A stretch of DNA of 56,611 nt from contig VGIW01000010.1 in the NCBI GenBank assembly GCA_016867715.1, positions 1 to 56,611 on the forward strand, in the 5' to 3' direction. The notes under the pieces were generated by a model. It did not search any database and was not told where the DNA came from. It saw only the letters and a program-made list of their open reading frames with translations. The position numbers were made by a program, and so were the translations under genes. Source of the stretch: Candidatus Eisenbacteria bacterium (GTDB lineage Bacteria; Orphanbacterota; Orphanbacteria; Orphanbacterales; Orphanbacteraceae). This document shows, one piece after another, positions 7,829-16,924 of this stretch (positions are counted from its first letter, which is position 1; every line of letters starts with the position of its first letter).

Positions 7829-9049
7829 ATGGCCATCCGCAGCCGCATCCCCCCGAGGGGCTTCGTGCGAACGTTGGCGGCCGCGCTCGACGAAGATGGG
7901 ATCGCCACGCGCACCTTCCTCCGGTATCAGGCCCTGAAGGAGATCTTCAACCTGCGCCACCCGCTCGGGGCGCGGCACGGGAAGGGAGACGGCGTGCAGC
8001 TCGTTTCCCTTCGGATCACGGACCGGTGCAATCTCCGGTGCCACTCGTGCGGGCAGTGGGGGGACAACGGCTACCTTTTGGACACGCCGTCCCGCGAGCT
8101 CCGGCGGCGCGAGGTTCCAATAGACATCTATCGTCGGTTCATCAACGAGATCGTGGCGGCCGGTTGGTCCCCCATCTGGTACGTGTGGGGGGGCGAGCCG
8201 ATGCTCTACCCCGGCATCCTCGAGGTGCTCCGCGCCATCCACGAAGAGCGGATGCCGATCTCGCTCGTCACGAACGGGACGCGCGTCGCGGACCACGCGA
8301 AGGAGATCGTCGAGACCTGCCGGGTCTTCTACATCAGCGTCGACGGCCCGAACGCGGCGATCCACAACCGGCAGAGGCCCGGCGCGGGCGAGACGGCCGA
8401 CAACTTCCGGGAGGTCGTCGCGGCGCTCGATGCGATCCGCGAGGAGAAGAAGAGACGCGGTTCGGTCTATCCGCTCGTCGTGCCGCTCTCCTGCATCACG
8501 AGCTACAACATCAATCATCTCGTCGATCTCTACCGCTTCGTCGCGGGCTACGCGGACGCGCACATCCTCTATCTCACCTGGTGGATCGACCCGGAGTCGG
8601 CGGAGGAGCACAGCCGGGAGTTCGAACGCCGCTTCGGCTTCCCGCCGAGGACCCACCTCGGCTGGATCGGAACGTGGAAGGACTTCGATCATCGTCTCGT
8701 GGCGGAGAAGCTCGATGCGATGCGCGCGCTCTCGAACGCAAGCGGGCGGTGCCCTCCGATCCCGATGCCGGCGCTGAAGACGCGCGAGGAGATCGAGCGC
8801 TACTACACGAACCACGCGGACGATTTCGGCTACGATCAGTGCGTCAGCATCTTCATGACGATGGAGATCGACAGCAACGGAAACGTCAGCCTCTGCCGGG
8901 ACTATCACGACTACGTGATCGGCAACATCGCCCGGGACGACGTCCGGACGATGTGGAACAACGAGCGCGCTCGGCGCTTCCGCCGGTCGATCAGCACCGA
9001 GGGGATCCTGCCCGCTTGCCGGCGCTGTTGCGGGCTGATGGGGTTCTGA
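7829..9049 (+). CDS. Radical SAM protein with C-terminal SPASM-type cysteines
   Basis: The 406-residue protein carries C67-x3-C71-x2-C74 (CNLRCHSC), the [4Fe-4S] ligand motif of radical SAM enzymes. A 'WGGEPMLYPGIL' follows, typical of the G-G-E strand that binds SAM. The C-terminus has additional cysteines ('DQCVSIFM', 'NVSLCRDY', 'ACRRCCG'), in the manner of a SPASM auxiliary-cluster domain ('IGNIARDDVRTMWNN' is characteristic). SPASM proteins modify peptides, alcohols or carbohydrates by hydrogen abstraction. The substrate is unknown here. The gene sits between a lipid-type glycosyltransferase and a flippase, so a modified glycan or lipid is a reasonable guess. It overlaps the next gene by one base. 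Confidence 0.8.
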   Translation: MAIRSRIPPRGFVRTLAAALDEDGIATRTFLRYQALKEIFNLRHPLGARHGKGDGVQLVSLRITDRCNLRCHSCGQWGDNGYLLDTPSRELRRREVPIDIYRRFINEIVAAGWSPIWYVWGGEPMLYPGILEVLRAIHEERMPISLVTNGTRVADHAKEIVETCRVFYISVDGPNAAIHNRQRPGAGETADNFREVVAALDAIREEKKRRGSVYPLVVPLSCITSYNINHLVDLYRFVAGYADAHILYLTWWIDPESAEEHSREFERRFGFPPRTHLGWIGTWKDFDHRLVAEKLDAMRALSNASGRCPPIPMPALKTREEIERYYTNHADDFGYDQCVSIFMTMEIDSNGNVSLCRDYHDYVIGNIARDDVRTMWNNERARRFRRSISTEGILPACRRCCGLMGF

Positions 9050-10638
9050 TGGAGGGGAGCGCCGCCGGGCGGGACGAGCACGCGGCGATCGGGCGCTCGG
9101 CGGGAACGATCGGCGCCGCCACGCTCCTCTCGCACGTCTTCGGGATGGGCCGCGACGTCCTCTTCGCCTTTCTCTTCGGGACGTCTCTCCAGGCGGACGC
9201 CTTCAACCTGGCATTCTCCGTTCCGCAGTTTCTCCGGCGCCTTTTCGGCGAAGGGGTGATGAACGCCGCCTTCGTTCCGGTCTACACGCAACACCGGATC
9301 GCGAAGGGAGACGAAGAAGCGTCCCGCTTCGGGTCGAACGCGCTCGTCGTGCTCACGATCCTTCTCGTTCTTCTCGCGGCGCTCGCGGCATGGGCCGCGC
9401 CCTTTCTCGTCGGGCTCTACGCGCGCGGATGGCGGGAGGATGCCCTCCGCATGGAGGCAGCGGTCCGCTTTACGCGTTTACTGTTTCCATATCTCCTTTT
9501 CATCGGCCCCGCGGTCCTCGTGATGGGGATTCTGAACGCGCTCCGGCGCTTCGCGATCCCCGCCCTCTCCCCGGTTGCCTGGAACATCGGGATCGTCGCC
9601 TTCGGTTTCGCGGCGCTCGCGCTTCCGAAGAGCGGCTACGCGCGGATGGACCTCTTCTGCGCGGGAATCCTCTTCGGTTCGGTCTTGCAGCTTCTCGTGC
9701 AGGTTCCGGAGCTCCGCAGTGCGGGCTTTCGCTTTAGGCCGCGCGTCGACCTCGGGAGCCCCGAGCTTCGCGCGGTGGGGGCCCTCATGCTCCCCGGAGT
9801 TCTCGGGCTCGCCGTGGTGCAGATCAACGTGCTCGTCGATACTCTCTTCGCCACGCTCCTCGATGAAGGATCGGTGACCGCGCTCCGCCTGGGGAACCGC
9901 GTGATGTTCCTCCCGCTCGCGGTCTTCGCGACCGCCGTCGCTTCGGCGTCGCTCCCCTCTCTTTCCGCGCAGGTGGCGGAGGAGGGGATCGAGCGGGCGA
10001 AGAGAACCCTTTCCTACACGCTCCGGCTTCTCTTCTTCCTCCTCATCCCCGCCACAATCGGGCTCATGATTCTCCGCAGGCCGATCATCCGCCTCTTGTT
10101 CGTTCGAGGGGAGTTCGACGCGGGAAGCTCGCTCGACCTCACCTCGACCGCGCTCCTCTTGTACTCGCTCGGGCTCTTCGCGTTCGGCGGCGTGAAGGGG
10201 GTCTCGCAAGTCTTCTTCTCGATGCGGGACACGCGGACGCCGGTTGTCGTCGGCGCGATCGCGGCCGGCGCGAACATCCTCTTCGATCTTCTCCTCTATC
10301 GACCTCTCGCCGTCGGAGGGCTCGCGCTCGCGACCTCGCTCGCCGGGATGGCCAACTTCTTCCTCCTTCTCGGCCTTCTCGTCCGGCGCCACGGGAGACT
10401 CGGCGGCCCGTCGCTCGCCGGATCGTCTCTTCGAACCCTTGGTTCCTCTCTCGTGATGGGCGTCGTCCTGTGGATCGTGAGCGGCCGCCTCGATCCCGGC
10501 GGCGAACCGACGCTCGCCGCGCAGCTCCTCCACGTCGGGGGGAGCATCGCGGCCGGTCTTCTCGCCTTCCTCCTCGCCTCCCTCGTCCTCGGCAGGCGCG
10601 AGCTCGCCGAGATTCGGACGGCGGTGCTCCGGCGTTGA
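9049..10638 (+). CDS. murJ: MurJ/MviN-family lipid flippase
   Basis: The start is ATG 9049, sharing one base with the upstream TGA. The frame is open far upstream, but that part is the radical SAM gene read in another frame. The product is 529 residues, the usual size for the family, and almost wholly hydrophobic with about 14 helices. The N-terminus 'GAATLLSHVFGMGRDVLFAFLFG' and the 'QADAFNLAFSVPQFLRRLFGEG' loop match the MurJ signature, including the conserved Arg and Gly. MurJ moves lipid II across the inner membrane for peptidoglycan synthesis. Because the gene lies beside a glycosyltransferase rather than in a mur cluster, a role with another lipid-linked glycan is also possible. Confidence 0.9.
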   Translation: MEGSAAGRDEHAAIGRSAGTIGAATLLSHVFGMGRDVLFAFLFGTSLQADAFNLAFSVPQFLRRLFGEGVMNAAFVPVYTQHRIAKGDEEASRFGSNALVVLTILLVLLAALAAWAAPFLVGLYARGWREDALRMEAAVRFTRLLFPYLLFIGPAVLVMGILNALRRFAIPALSPVAWNIGIVAFGFAALALPKSGYARMDLFCAGILFGSVLQLLVQVPELRSAGFRFRPRVDLGSPELRAVGALMLPGVLGLAVVQINVLVDTLFATLLDEGSVTALRLGNRVMFLPLAVFATAVASASLPSLSAQVAEEGIERAKRTLSYTLRLLFFLLIPATIGLMILRRPIIRLLFVRGEFDAGSSLDLTSTALLLYSLGLFAFGGVKGVSQVFFSMRDTRTPVVVGAIAAGANILFDLLLYRPLAVGGLALATSLAGMANFFLLLGLLVRRHGRLGGPSLAGSSLRTLGSSLVMGVVLWIVSGRLDPGGEPTLAAQLLHVGGSIAAGLLAFLLASLVLGRRELAEIRTAVLRR

Positions 10639-10886
10639 GAGAGCGAAGTGGCACGTACCGGGGCCGCATCGGAGGAATCTTTTGGCCCTCCTCCTTCGCA
10701 CGGGGATCGGCTATGCTGGAGCCGTCGAATCTTTGGTGGCGCGGACGCTCCGCGCCGCGCAATCCGCAGCGGATGAAAGATCCACATGCCGTCCGGCGCT
10801 TCGCGCGGCCAACGTGCGGCCAGAACGAACGAGCGGCCCCGCGAGCGTGTTCACTGAACCGCCCGCTCCTCGTCCGCGGCGGACCG
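10639..10886. other. Intergenic region with one terminator-like hairpin
   Basis: This gap of 248 bp after murJ contains GGAGGA...TCCTCC (about 10671-10694), a 6-bp stem that may end the upstream operon. I see no gene and no convincing promoter pair. Confidence 0.35.
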
Positions 10887-11834
10887 ATGGAGAGTGACGT
10901 GGAGAGGATCGCCGGCGTCATCGAGTCGGTCGGCCGAACGCCTCTTGTCGAGCTCCGACGCGTCGTGCCTCGCGGATCCGCTCGCGTGTTGTTGAAGCTG
11001 GAGAGCCACAACCCGACTGGAAGCATGAAGGACCGCATGGCTCTCTCACTCATTGATCGCGCGATTCGCTCGGGCCGTCTCTCGCCGCCGGGAAGGGTGG
11101 TTGAGTACACAGGGGGAAGCACGGGGACGTCGCTCGCCTTCGTGTGTGCAGCACGCGGGCTCCCCATCACGCTCGTGACATCCGATGCGTTCAGCCGGGA
11201 GAAGCGCGACCACATGCGTGCCTTCGGAGCCGTCGTCCTGGAGCTTCCGAGCGAAGGAGGGAAGACCACCAAGGAGCTGATTCAGAAGATGATCGCAAGA
11301 GCAACGGAGCTCAGCGCCGAGCCCGGCACCTTCTATGCCGACCAGTTCAACAATCCCGATGCCGCCCTGGGTTACGCGCCGCTCGCGGATGAGCTGTGGG
11401 AGCAGTCGGGTGCACGGGTGGATGCCTTCGTTCAGTGCGTAGGTACCGCCCAGTGCATCTCAGGGGTCTCCGACGCTCTGCGCGCACTGCATCCAGGAGT
11501 TCAAATCATCGCCGTGGAACCTGCCGAGTCGGCCGTGCTGTCCGGTGGCGTGCCCGGTGCTCACAAGATCGAAGGGGTGGGACCGGGTTTCGTTCCTCCG
11601 AGGTGGAGAGAGGACTTGGCGGACGAGATTCAGCAGGTCTCCACCGCCGAGGCGAAAGAGATGACCCGTCGCCTGGCGGGTGAGGAGGCTGTGTTTGCCG
11701 GGACGTCCACGGGAGCCAACGTCGTCGCGGCATTGCGCGTAGCCCGGCGACTAGGGGCTGGTCGTACGGTGGCGACCTTGGCGTGCGACTCCGGGCTGAA
11801 GTACCTGTCGACCGATCTTTTCACGACCACCTAG
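10887..11834 (+). CDS. PLP-dependent cysteine synthase family protein
   Basis: The start is ATG 10887 (MESDVERIAGVIESVGRTPL), which lines up with the usual N-terminus of cysteine synthases; the frame upstream has no protein character. The product is 315 residues. It carries PTGSMKDR with the Schiff-base lysine, 'YTGGSTGTSLAF' for the phosphate/substrate loop, and 'QCVGTAQCISGV' for the PLP phosphate-binding glycine loop. The family makes cysteine from O-acetylserine or O-phosphoserine, or related beta-replacement products. The usual PTGSxKDR motif has a Met here, and no cysE or thiS-like partner is nearby. The gene is flanked by intergenic gaps and its codon use is slightly less extreme than that of its neighbours, so it may be a later arrival. 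Confidence 0.85.
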   Translation: MESDVERIAGVIESVGRTPLVELRRVVPRGSARVLLKLESHNPTGSMKDRMALSLIDRAIRSGRLSPPGRVVEYTGGSTGTSLAFVCAARGLPITLVTSDAFSREKRDHMRAFGAVVLELPSEGGKTTKELIQKMIARATELSAEPGTFYADQFNNPDAALGYAPLADELWEQSGARVDAFVQCVGTAQCISGVSDALRALHPGVQIIAVEPAESAVLSGGVPGAHKIEGVGPGFVPPRWREDLADEIQQVSTAEAKEMTRRLAGEEAVFAGTSTGANVVAALRVARRLGAGRTVATLACDSGLKYLSTDLFTTT

Positions 11835-11918
11835 TTTCGTAGCCCCGCACCGAAATCCTCTCTCTCCCCTCCTCGTCCCCCCGCGAATCGGACTATACTC
11901 CGCCGGAGGAGGGGAGCG

Positions 11919-13715
11919 ATGAAGGCGGAGGATCTGGAGCGTCTTCCCGATCACCCGGGCGTCTATCTCATGAAGGACGCCGGCGGGCGCGTGATCTACG
12001 TCGGGAAGGCGAACAGCCTCCGGAAGCGGGTGCGGAGCTACTTCGGGCGCCGCCACGAGTCGGCGCGGCTTCGGGCCCTCGTCTCGCGCATCTGGAACGT
12101 GGAGACCTTCCTCGTCGATTCGGAGCTCGAGGCGCTCCTACTCGAGCTCAACCTGATCAAGGAGCACCGTCCCCGCTACAACGTCCGCCTGAAGGACGAC
12201 AAGCGGTACCCGTACATCGAGGTCACCTTGGGCGAGCCGTTCCCGCGGGTCTTCGGGACGCGGCGCCCGGCCGCGGAAGGCTCGCTCCTCTTCGGGCCGT
12301 ACACCGACGCGCAGGCGATGCACCGGGTCCTTCGCCTCATCCGGCAGGTTTTTCCGGTCCGCTCGTGCACGGCGGTTCTTCCTTCACGTGCCGTCCGTCT
12401 CTGCTTCGATTATCAAATCAAGAAGTGTTCGGGCCCGTGCGAGGGGAAGGCGTCCGAGGAGGAGTACCGCCAAATGATCGATCGCGTGATCCTTCTCCTC
12501 AAGGGGAAGAACCGGACTCTGGTCGAAGAGCTTCGCCGGGAGATGGCGCGCGCCTCGGAGGATCGCCTCTACGAGAAGGCGGCGATCCTCCGGGACCAGA
12601 TCGCGGCGGTCGAGCGGGTGATCGAGCGGCAGAGGATGAGCGCGAGCGACCCGGCTGACCGGGACGTGGTCGCGCTGTCGGAGGGGGACGGCGAGCTCGT
12701 CGCCGTGCTCCTTCGCGTCCGCGAGGGGAAGATGACCGGGAAGGAGACCTTCCCCCTCCAGGCGGGGGCGGAGGAGGAGGCGCTCGGCCCGTTCCTCAAG
12801 CGGCTCTACGAGAAGGCCCCGGCGATTCCTCCGGAAATCCTCGCCGACCGGGAGGCGGCGGATCGCGAGACGATCGAGGCGTGGCTCGCCTCGCGCGCGG
12901 GCTTTCGCGTGCGGCTCCTCGTTCCGAGCCGCGGGGAGAAGAAGCGGCTCGTCGATCTCGCCCGCGCGAACGCGGCGCACGAGCGGCAAGCGCTCCTCGT
13001 GCGGAAGCTCGCCCGGAAGGACCGGTCCTTCGAGGCGCTCCGAGAGATCCGGCGGGCGCTCGAGCTCGCGCGCATCCCGCGCCGCATCGAGTGCTTCGAT
13101 TGTTCGAACCTCGGTGATCGAGACCTCGTGGGATCGTCGGTGTCGTTTCGGGACGGGCTTCCGGAAAAGGCTAGGTACCGGCGGTATCGGATTCGGACCG
13201 TGAAGGGGATCGACGACGTCGCCTCGATCGGCGAGATCGTGGGACGGCGCTTCCGCCGCCTTCTCGCCGAGGGGGATCCGCTCCCCGATCTCGTCCTCGT
13301 CGATGGGGGGAAGGGACAGCTCGCGGCGGCGTGCGCCGCGCTCCGTGAGGCGGGGGCGGAGGGGACGGAGGCCGCCTCGCTCGCGAAGAGGGAGGAGGAG
13401 GTCTTCCGTCCGGGGGTCTCCGAGGCGATCCGCCTCCCGAACGGGCCGGGCCTTCGGCTTCTTCAGAGGATCCGGGACGAGGCGCACCGCTTCGCGATCA
13501 CTTATCAGAGGCGGCGGCGGGCGGAGGGGACGGAGCGGAGCGCGCTCGACGCGGTCCCCGGCCTCGGCGCGGAGCGGAAGCGCGCGCTTCTCCTCCGCTT
13601 CGGGTCGGTGGCGCGCGTTCGCGCCGCAACGGCGATCGAGATCGCCAGGGTTCGGGGGATCGGGCCGATTCTCGCCGAACGAATCCGCGCGCACCTTCGG
13701 GGAGCGGAACGATGA
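11919..13715 (+). CDS. uvrC: Excinuclease ABC subunit C
   Basis: The product is 598 residues, slightly shorter than the E. coli protein. Its parts in order are: the GIY-YIG nuclease ('HPGVYLMKDAGGRVIYVGKA', here GVY-YVG) for 3' incision; a cysteine-containing segment ('CFDYQIKKCSGPCEGK'); the UVR motif that binds UvrB ('EKAAILRDQIAAVERVIE', near 205-225); the RNase-H-like 5' incision domain ('ECFDCSNLGDRDLVGSSVSF', 'VLVDGGKGQL'); and helix-hairpin-helix repeats at the end. It cuts both sides of a bulky lesion in nucleotide excision repair. A TATACT box at 11894-11899 and GGAGGAGGGG before the ATG suggest its own promoter. The stop overlaps the xerD start (ATGA). Confidence 0.96.
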   Translation: MKAEDLERLPDHPGVYLMKDAGGRVIYVGKANSLRKRVRSYFGRRHESARLRALVSRIWNVETFLVDSELEALLLELNLIKEHRPRYNVRLKDDKRYPYIEVTLGEPFPRVFGTRRPAAEGSLLFGPYTDAQAMHRVLRLIRQVFPVRSCTAVLPSRAVRLCFDYQIKKCSGPCEGKASEEEYRQMIDRVILLLKGKNRTLVEELRREMARASEDRLYEKAAILRDQIAAVERVIERQRMSASDPADRDVVALSEGDGELVAVLLRVREGKMTGKETFPLQAGAEEEALGPFLKRLYEKAPAIPPEILADREAADRETIEAWLASRAGFRVRLLVPSRGEKKRLVDLARANAAHERQALLVRKLARKDRSFEALREIRRALELARIPRRIECFDCSNLGDRDLVGSSVSFRDGLPEKARYRRYRIRTVKGIDDVASIGEIVGRRFRRLLAEGDPLPDLVLVDGGKGQLAAACAALREAGAEGTEAASLAKREEEVFRPGVSEAIRLPNGPGLRLLQRIRDEAHRFAITYQRRRRAEGTERSALDAVPGLGAERKRALLLRFGSVARVRAATAIEIARVRGIGPILAERIRAHLRGAER

Positions 13716-14623
13716 GCGCGCCCGGCGTCCCCCCGCTCCGCCACGCGCTCCGCGATTTCCTGGTTCATCTGAAGACCGAGCGGGCGCTCGCGGCGAACAC
13801 GATCGAGAGCTACCGACGGGATCTCGAGCGCTACACGCGCTTTCTCGAGGAGGAAGGGGTCGTGGAGCCGGAGGCGATCGGCCCCGAGGAGGTCGCGCGT
13901 TTCGCGGAGCGGGAGGGACGCGCGGGCCTCTCCGCGCGCACGCTCGCGCGCCGCCACTCGTCCCTCCGCGCCTTCCATCGGTTTCTCATAGAGGAGAAGA
14001 TCCTCGCGGGGGACCCGACCTCGGTTCTTCTCCCCCCGCGCCTCCCCTTCCGCCTTCCGCACGCGCTCCCGGTTCGGGACGTGGAGCGGCTTCTCGAGGG
14101 GATCCGCCCGTCGGGGCCGATCGCGATCCGCGACCGGGCGATGCTCGAGTTCCTCTACGCGACCGGGCTTCGCGTCTCCGAGCTCGTCGCGTTCCCCGTG
14201 CGCGGTCTTCTCCGCCGGGAAGGGTACGCGCGCTGCGTGGGGAAGGGGGGGAAGGAACGGGTTGTTCCGGTCGGACGCCGCGCGAAGGAAGCGGTCGAGG
14301 CGTATCTCGACCGGGCGCGGCCCGCCCTCGTCCGGGGGAGGACCACCGAGGCGCTCTTCGTGAACCACCGCGGGGGGCCCTTGAGCCGGATGGGGGTTTG
14401 GAAAGCCCTCCGGAAGCGCGCGCGCGAGGCGGGGATCGAGGGGAAGCTCTCGCCGCACACGCTCCGGCATTCGTTCGCGACGCATCTTCTCGAGGGGGGC
14501 GCCGGTCTTCGCGACGTGCAGGAGATGCTCGGCCACAGCGACATCTCGACGACCCAGCTCTACACCGCGGTCGATCGGACCTACCTCAAGGAGGTTCACC
14601 GGACCTTCCACCCGCGCGGTTGA
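13712..14623 (+). CDS. xerD: Tyrosine recombinase XerC/XerD
   Basis: The 303-residue protein has an N-terminal SAM-like DNA-binding domain ('FLVHLKTERALAANTIESYRRDL') and a C-terminal catalytic domain. Visible catalytic residues are Arg in 'YATGLRVSEL', Lys in 'GKGGKERVVP', the H-x-x-R box 'HTLRHSFATHLL', His in 'MLGHSDISTTQ' and the nucleophile Tyr in 'LYTAVDRTYL'. XerC/D resolve chromosome dimers at dif after replication. It overlaps uvrC by 4 bp and is followed by scpA/scpB, so the cluster groups repair and chromosome segregation. XerD is slightly favoured over XerC by the context with scpAB; the sequence alone does not decide. Confidence 0.9.
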   Translation: MSAPGVPPLRHALRDFLVHLKTERALAANTIESYRRDLERYTRFLEEEGVVEPEAIGPEEVARFAEREGRAGLSARTLARRHSSLRAFHRFLIEEKILAGDPTSVLLPPRLPFRLPHALPVRDVERLLEGIRPSGPIAIRDRAMLEFLYATGLRVSELVAFPVRGLLRREGYARCVGKGGKERVVPVGRRAKEAVEAYLDRARPALVRGRTTEALFVNHRGGPLSRMGVWKALRKRAREAGIEGKLSPHTLRHSFATHLLEGGAGLRDVQEMLGHSDISTTQLYTAVDRTYLKEVHRTFHPRG

Positions 14624-14703
14624 CCGCGCGCCGCGCGGAACGGGAAAAGGGTGGAACAACCGGCGGGCGCTGTGCTTCAATACCTCGGCACGGGGAGGGC
14701 GTG

Positions 14704-15510
14704 ATGGCTCCGATGACGGAAGAGGTCCGCGGGACCGGCTACAAGGTCGAGCTCGAGGCCTTTCAAGGCCCCTTGGATCTTCTTCTCTATCTCATCAAGA
14801 GAGACGAGATCGACATCTACGACATCCCGATCGCTCGGGTGACGGAGCAATACCTCGCGCACATCCGCCTGATGCAGATGCTCGACCTCGAGGTCGCGGG
14901 GGAGTTCCTCGTCATGGCGGCGACCCTGATGAGGATCAAGGCGAAGATGCTTCTCCCGCGTCAGGAGGTCGAGGAGGGCGAAGAGGAAGAGGACCCGCGC
15001 GAGGAGCTCGTCCGCCGGATCCTTGACTATCGAAGGTTCAAGGCGGCCGCGGAGAACCTCCGGACGCGCGCGGAGGCGAGGAGCCTTCTCGTCGGGCGCG
15101 CCGCGCCGGAGGAGGAGGACGGCGAGCCGGACGAGCCGGAGGAGGTGCTCATCCCGGTCGACTTGGGAGGGCTGCTCCGCCTCTTCGCGGAGGTCATGCG
15201 GCGGACCCCCCGCCTCGAGCCGTACGAGGTGATCCTCCACGAGTACACCTTGGAGGAGCAGATCGAGCGGATCGAGAGCGCCCTCCGGTCGGCCGAGGAG
15301 GTCGAGTTCGAGCGTCTGTTCGAGCCGGAGGCGAAGAGGGCGGAGATCATCGTGACGTTCATCGCCCTTCTGGAATTGCTTCGCCTCCAAAGGATCTCGC
15401 TCGTCCAGGCGGGGCTTTTCGGGCGGATCCACATCCGCCGCCGAACGGAAACCGAAAATGGAAACGGGAACGGAAACGGGGACGAACCTCAGCACGAAAC
15501 GGATTCTTGA
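14704..15510 (+). CDS. scpA: Segregation and condensation protein A
   Basis: This is the kleisin subunit of the SMC-ScpAB condensin, which links the two SMC heads and organises the nucleoid. The N-terminal helix-turn-helix region 'YKVELEAFQGPLDLLLYLIKRDEIDIYDIPI' is diagnostic. The central part is acidic and variable, and the C-terminal winged helix ('VTFIALLELLRLQRISLVQ') contacts the SMC cap. The protein is 268 residues from ATG 14704. It ends in an unusual Asn-Gly repeat tail (E-T-E-N-G-N-G-N-G-N-G-D-E) that overlaps the start of scpB for 53 bp. Confidence 0.96.
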   Translation: MAPMTEEVRGTGYKVELEAFQGPLDLLLYLIKRDEIDIYDIPIARVTEQYLAHIRLMQMLDLEVAGEFLVMAATLMRIKAKMLLPRQEVEEGEEEEDPREELVRRILDYRRFKAAAENLRTRAEARSLLVGRAAPEEEDGEPDEPEEVLIPVDLGGLLRLFAEVMRRTPRLEPYEVILHEYTLEEQIERIESALRSAEEVEFERLFEPEAKRAEIIVTFIALLELLRLQRISLVQAGLFGRIHIRRRTETENGNGNGNGDEPQHETDS

Positions 15511-16183
15511 GGCGCTTCTCTTCGCCGCCGACGGGCCCTTGAAGCCGAAGGAGGTCCGGGCGCTTCTCCCGGAGACGGCGCCGCGGGAGATCGCGGAAGC
15601 GTTCGCGGAGCTCCGGGAGGGGTACGACCGGGAGGGGCGGAGCTTCGAGCTCGCCGAGGTCGAGGGGGGCTGGCAGCTCTTCACGCGGCGGGAGTTCTTC
15701 CCCTGGGTGCGGAGGATGCGGAGCGACCTTCGGACCATGCGTCTCTCGCGGGCTGCGGTCGAGACGCTCGCGATCATCGCCTACCGCCAGCCGGCGACGC
15801 GCGCCGAGATCGAGCACATCCGCGGCGTCGACGCGGGGGGAGTGCTCCGCACCCTCCTCGACCGGAACCTGATCACCCTGAAGGGGCGGGCGGAGGGGGT
15901 GGGGCGTCCTCTCCTCTACGGAACCACCGATTTCTTCCTCAATCATTTTGGCCTCAAGAGTCTAGAGGAGCTTCCGAAGGTTGAGGAGCTCTCCGAGATC
16001 ATGAAGGCGGACGAGCGGCTCTCGGTCGAAGAGGAGGTCGAAGAACTGCTCGCCGCGCGGAGAGAGCGGGCGGAGGGGGCGGGCGGATCGGAGACGGACG
16101 AGGATCCGGAGCTCCCGCGGGAGGGTCGGGAAGAAGGGGGAGAGGGGGAGCCGTACGATGAACCTCCCTCCGGAACGTTCTAA
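15458..16183 (+). CDS. scpB: Segregation and condensation protein B
   Basis: ScpB dimerises and embraces ScpA in the SMC condensin complex. The protein (241 residues) has two winged-helix domains: 'KRILEALLFAADGPLKPKEV' opens the first, and 'LAIIAYRQPATRAEIEHIRG' is the family signature in the second. The C-terminal 50 residues are an acidic low-complexity tail. The only ATG is at 15458 (METGTETGTN), inside scpA, giving a 53-bp overlap made of a simple GGAAACG-type repeat. The first 12 residues are therefore probably dispensable. Confidence 0.95.
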   Translation: METGTETGTNLSTKRILEALLFAADGPLKPKEVRALLPETAPREIAEAFAELREGYDREGRSFELAEVEGGWQLFTRREFFPWVRRMRSDLRTMRLSRAAVETLAIIAYRQPATRAEIEHIRGVDAGGVLRTLLDRNLITLKGRAEGVGRPLLYGTTDFFLNHFGLKSLEELPKVEELSEIMKADERLSVEEEVEELLAARRERAEGAGGSETDEDPELPREGREEGGEGEPYDEPPSGTF

Positions 16184-16919
16184 GGAAGAGGGGATCCGGA
16201 TCAACCGGTTCCTCGCCTCCGCCGGGCTCGGCTCGCGGCGGAAGGTGGAGGAGCTCGTCCTCCGGGGGCGCGTCACGATCAACGGGCGCGTGGTTCTGGA
16301 TCTTGCCGCCCGGGTCGATCCGGAGAGGGACCGGGTGCGCGTCGGGGGGAGGATCGTCGTTCCGCCCCGCCGCGTCCTCTACGTCCTCCTGCACAAGCCG
16401 GTCGACTGCCTGACGACGACGCGCGACCCCGAGGGACGCCGCACGGTCTATGACTACCTGCGCGGGCTCCCGGCTCCGGTCCTCCCCGTGGGCCGGCTCG
16501 ACCGAATGAGCGAGGGGCTCCTGCTTCTCACGAACGACGGACCGCTCGCGTTTCGTCTCACGCACCCCCGTTATCGCGTCGAGCGGATCTATCGGCTTTG
16601 GGTGGATGGAGAGATGAGCGACGCCCAGGTGCGGCGCTTCCAAGCCGGCGTGCGGATCGACGGGAGGCTCGCGCGGCCGAGCGAGGTTCGCCTCGTTCAT
16701 CGCACGAGGAAGCGAACGGTTCTCGAGGTCGTGCTCGCCGAGGGGCGGAACCGCGAGATCCGGAGGATCTCGAGGGAGCTCGGGCTTCGGGTCGAGCGCC
16801 TCGTGCGGGTTCAGCTCGGGCCCCTCTCCCTCCGCGGCCTCGGGCCCGGCGAGTGGCGCCTTCTCGGAGAGAAGGAAGCGGACCTCCTCCGGCGGATGGT
16901 CCGTCTCGGGGTGAGCTGA
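16158..16919 (+). CDS. rluB: Pseudouridine synthase, RsuA/RluB family
   Basis: The 253-residue enzyme begins with an S4 RNA-binding domain ('IRINRFLASAGLGSRRKVEE'). The catalytic domain carries 'PVGRLDRMSEGLLLLTNDG', whose aspartate is the nucleophile of pseudouridine synthases, and 'EGRNREIRRI' near the end. RluB modifies 23S rRNA U2605 in E. coli. Position after scpA-scpB is the usual place of rluB in many bacteria and favours it over RsuA or RluE/F. The start overlaps scpB by 26 bp. Confidence 0.93.
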   Translation: MNLPPERSKEEGIRINRFLASAGLGSRRKVEELVLRGRVTINGRVVLDLAARVDPERDRVRVGGRIVVPPRRVLYVLLHKPVDCLTTTRDPEGRRTVYDYLRGLPAPVLPVGRLDRMSEGLLLLTNDGPLAFRLTHPRYRVERIYRLWVDGEMSDAQVRRFQAGVRIDGRLARPSEVRLVHRTRKRTVLEVVLAEGRNREIRRISRELGLRVERLVRVQLGPLSLRGLGPGEWRLLGEKEADLLRRMVRLGVS

Positions 16920-16924
16920 CGGGG

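Noticed and set aside
8026-10638. A radical SAM-MurJ fusion of 870 residues
   Set aside because: The first 340 codons are an out-of-frame reading of the radical SAM gene. MurJ starts at 9049 with a stop-start overlap.
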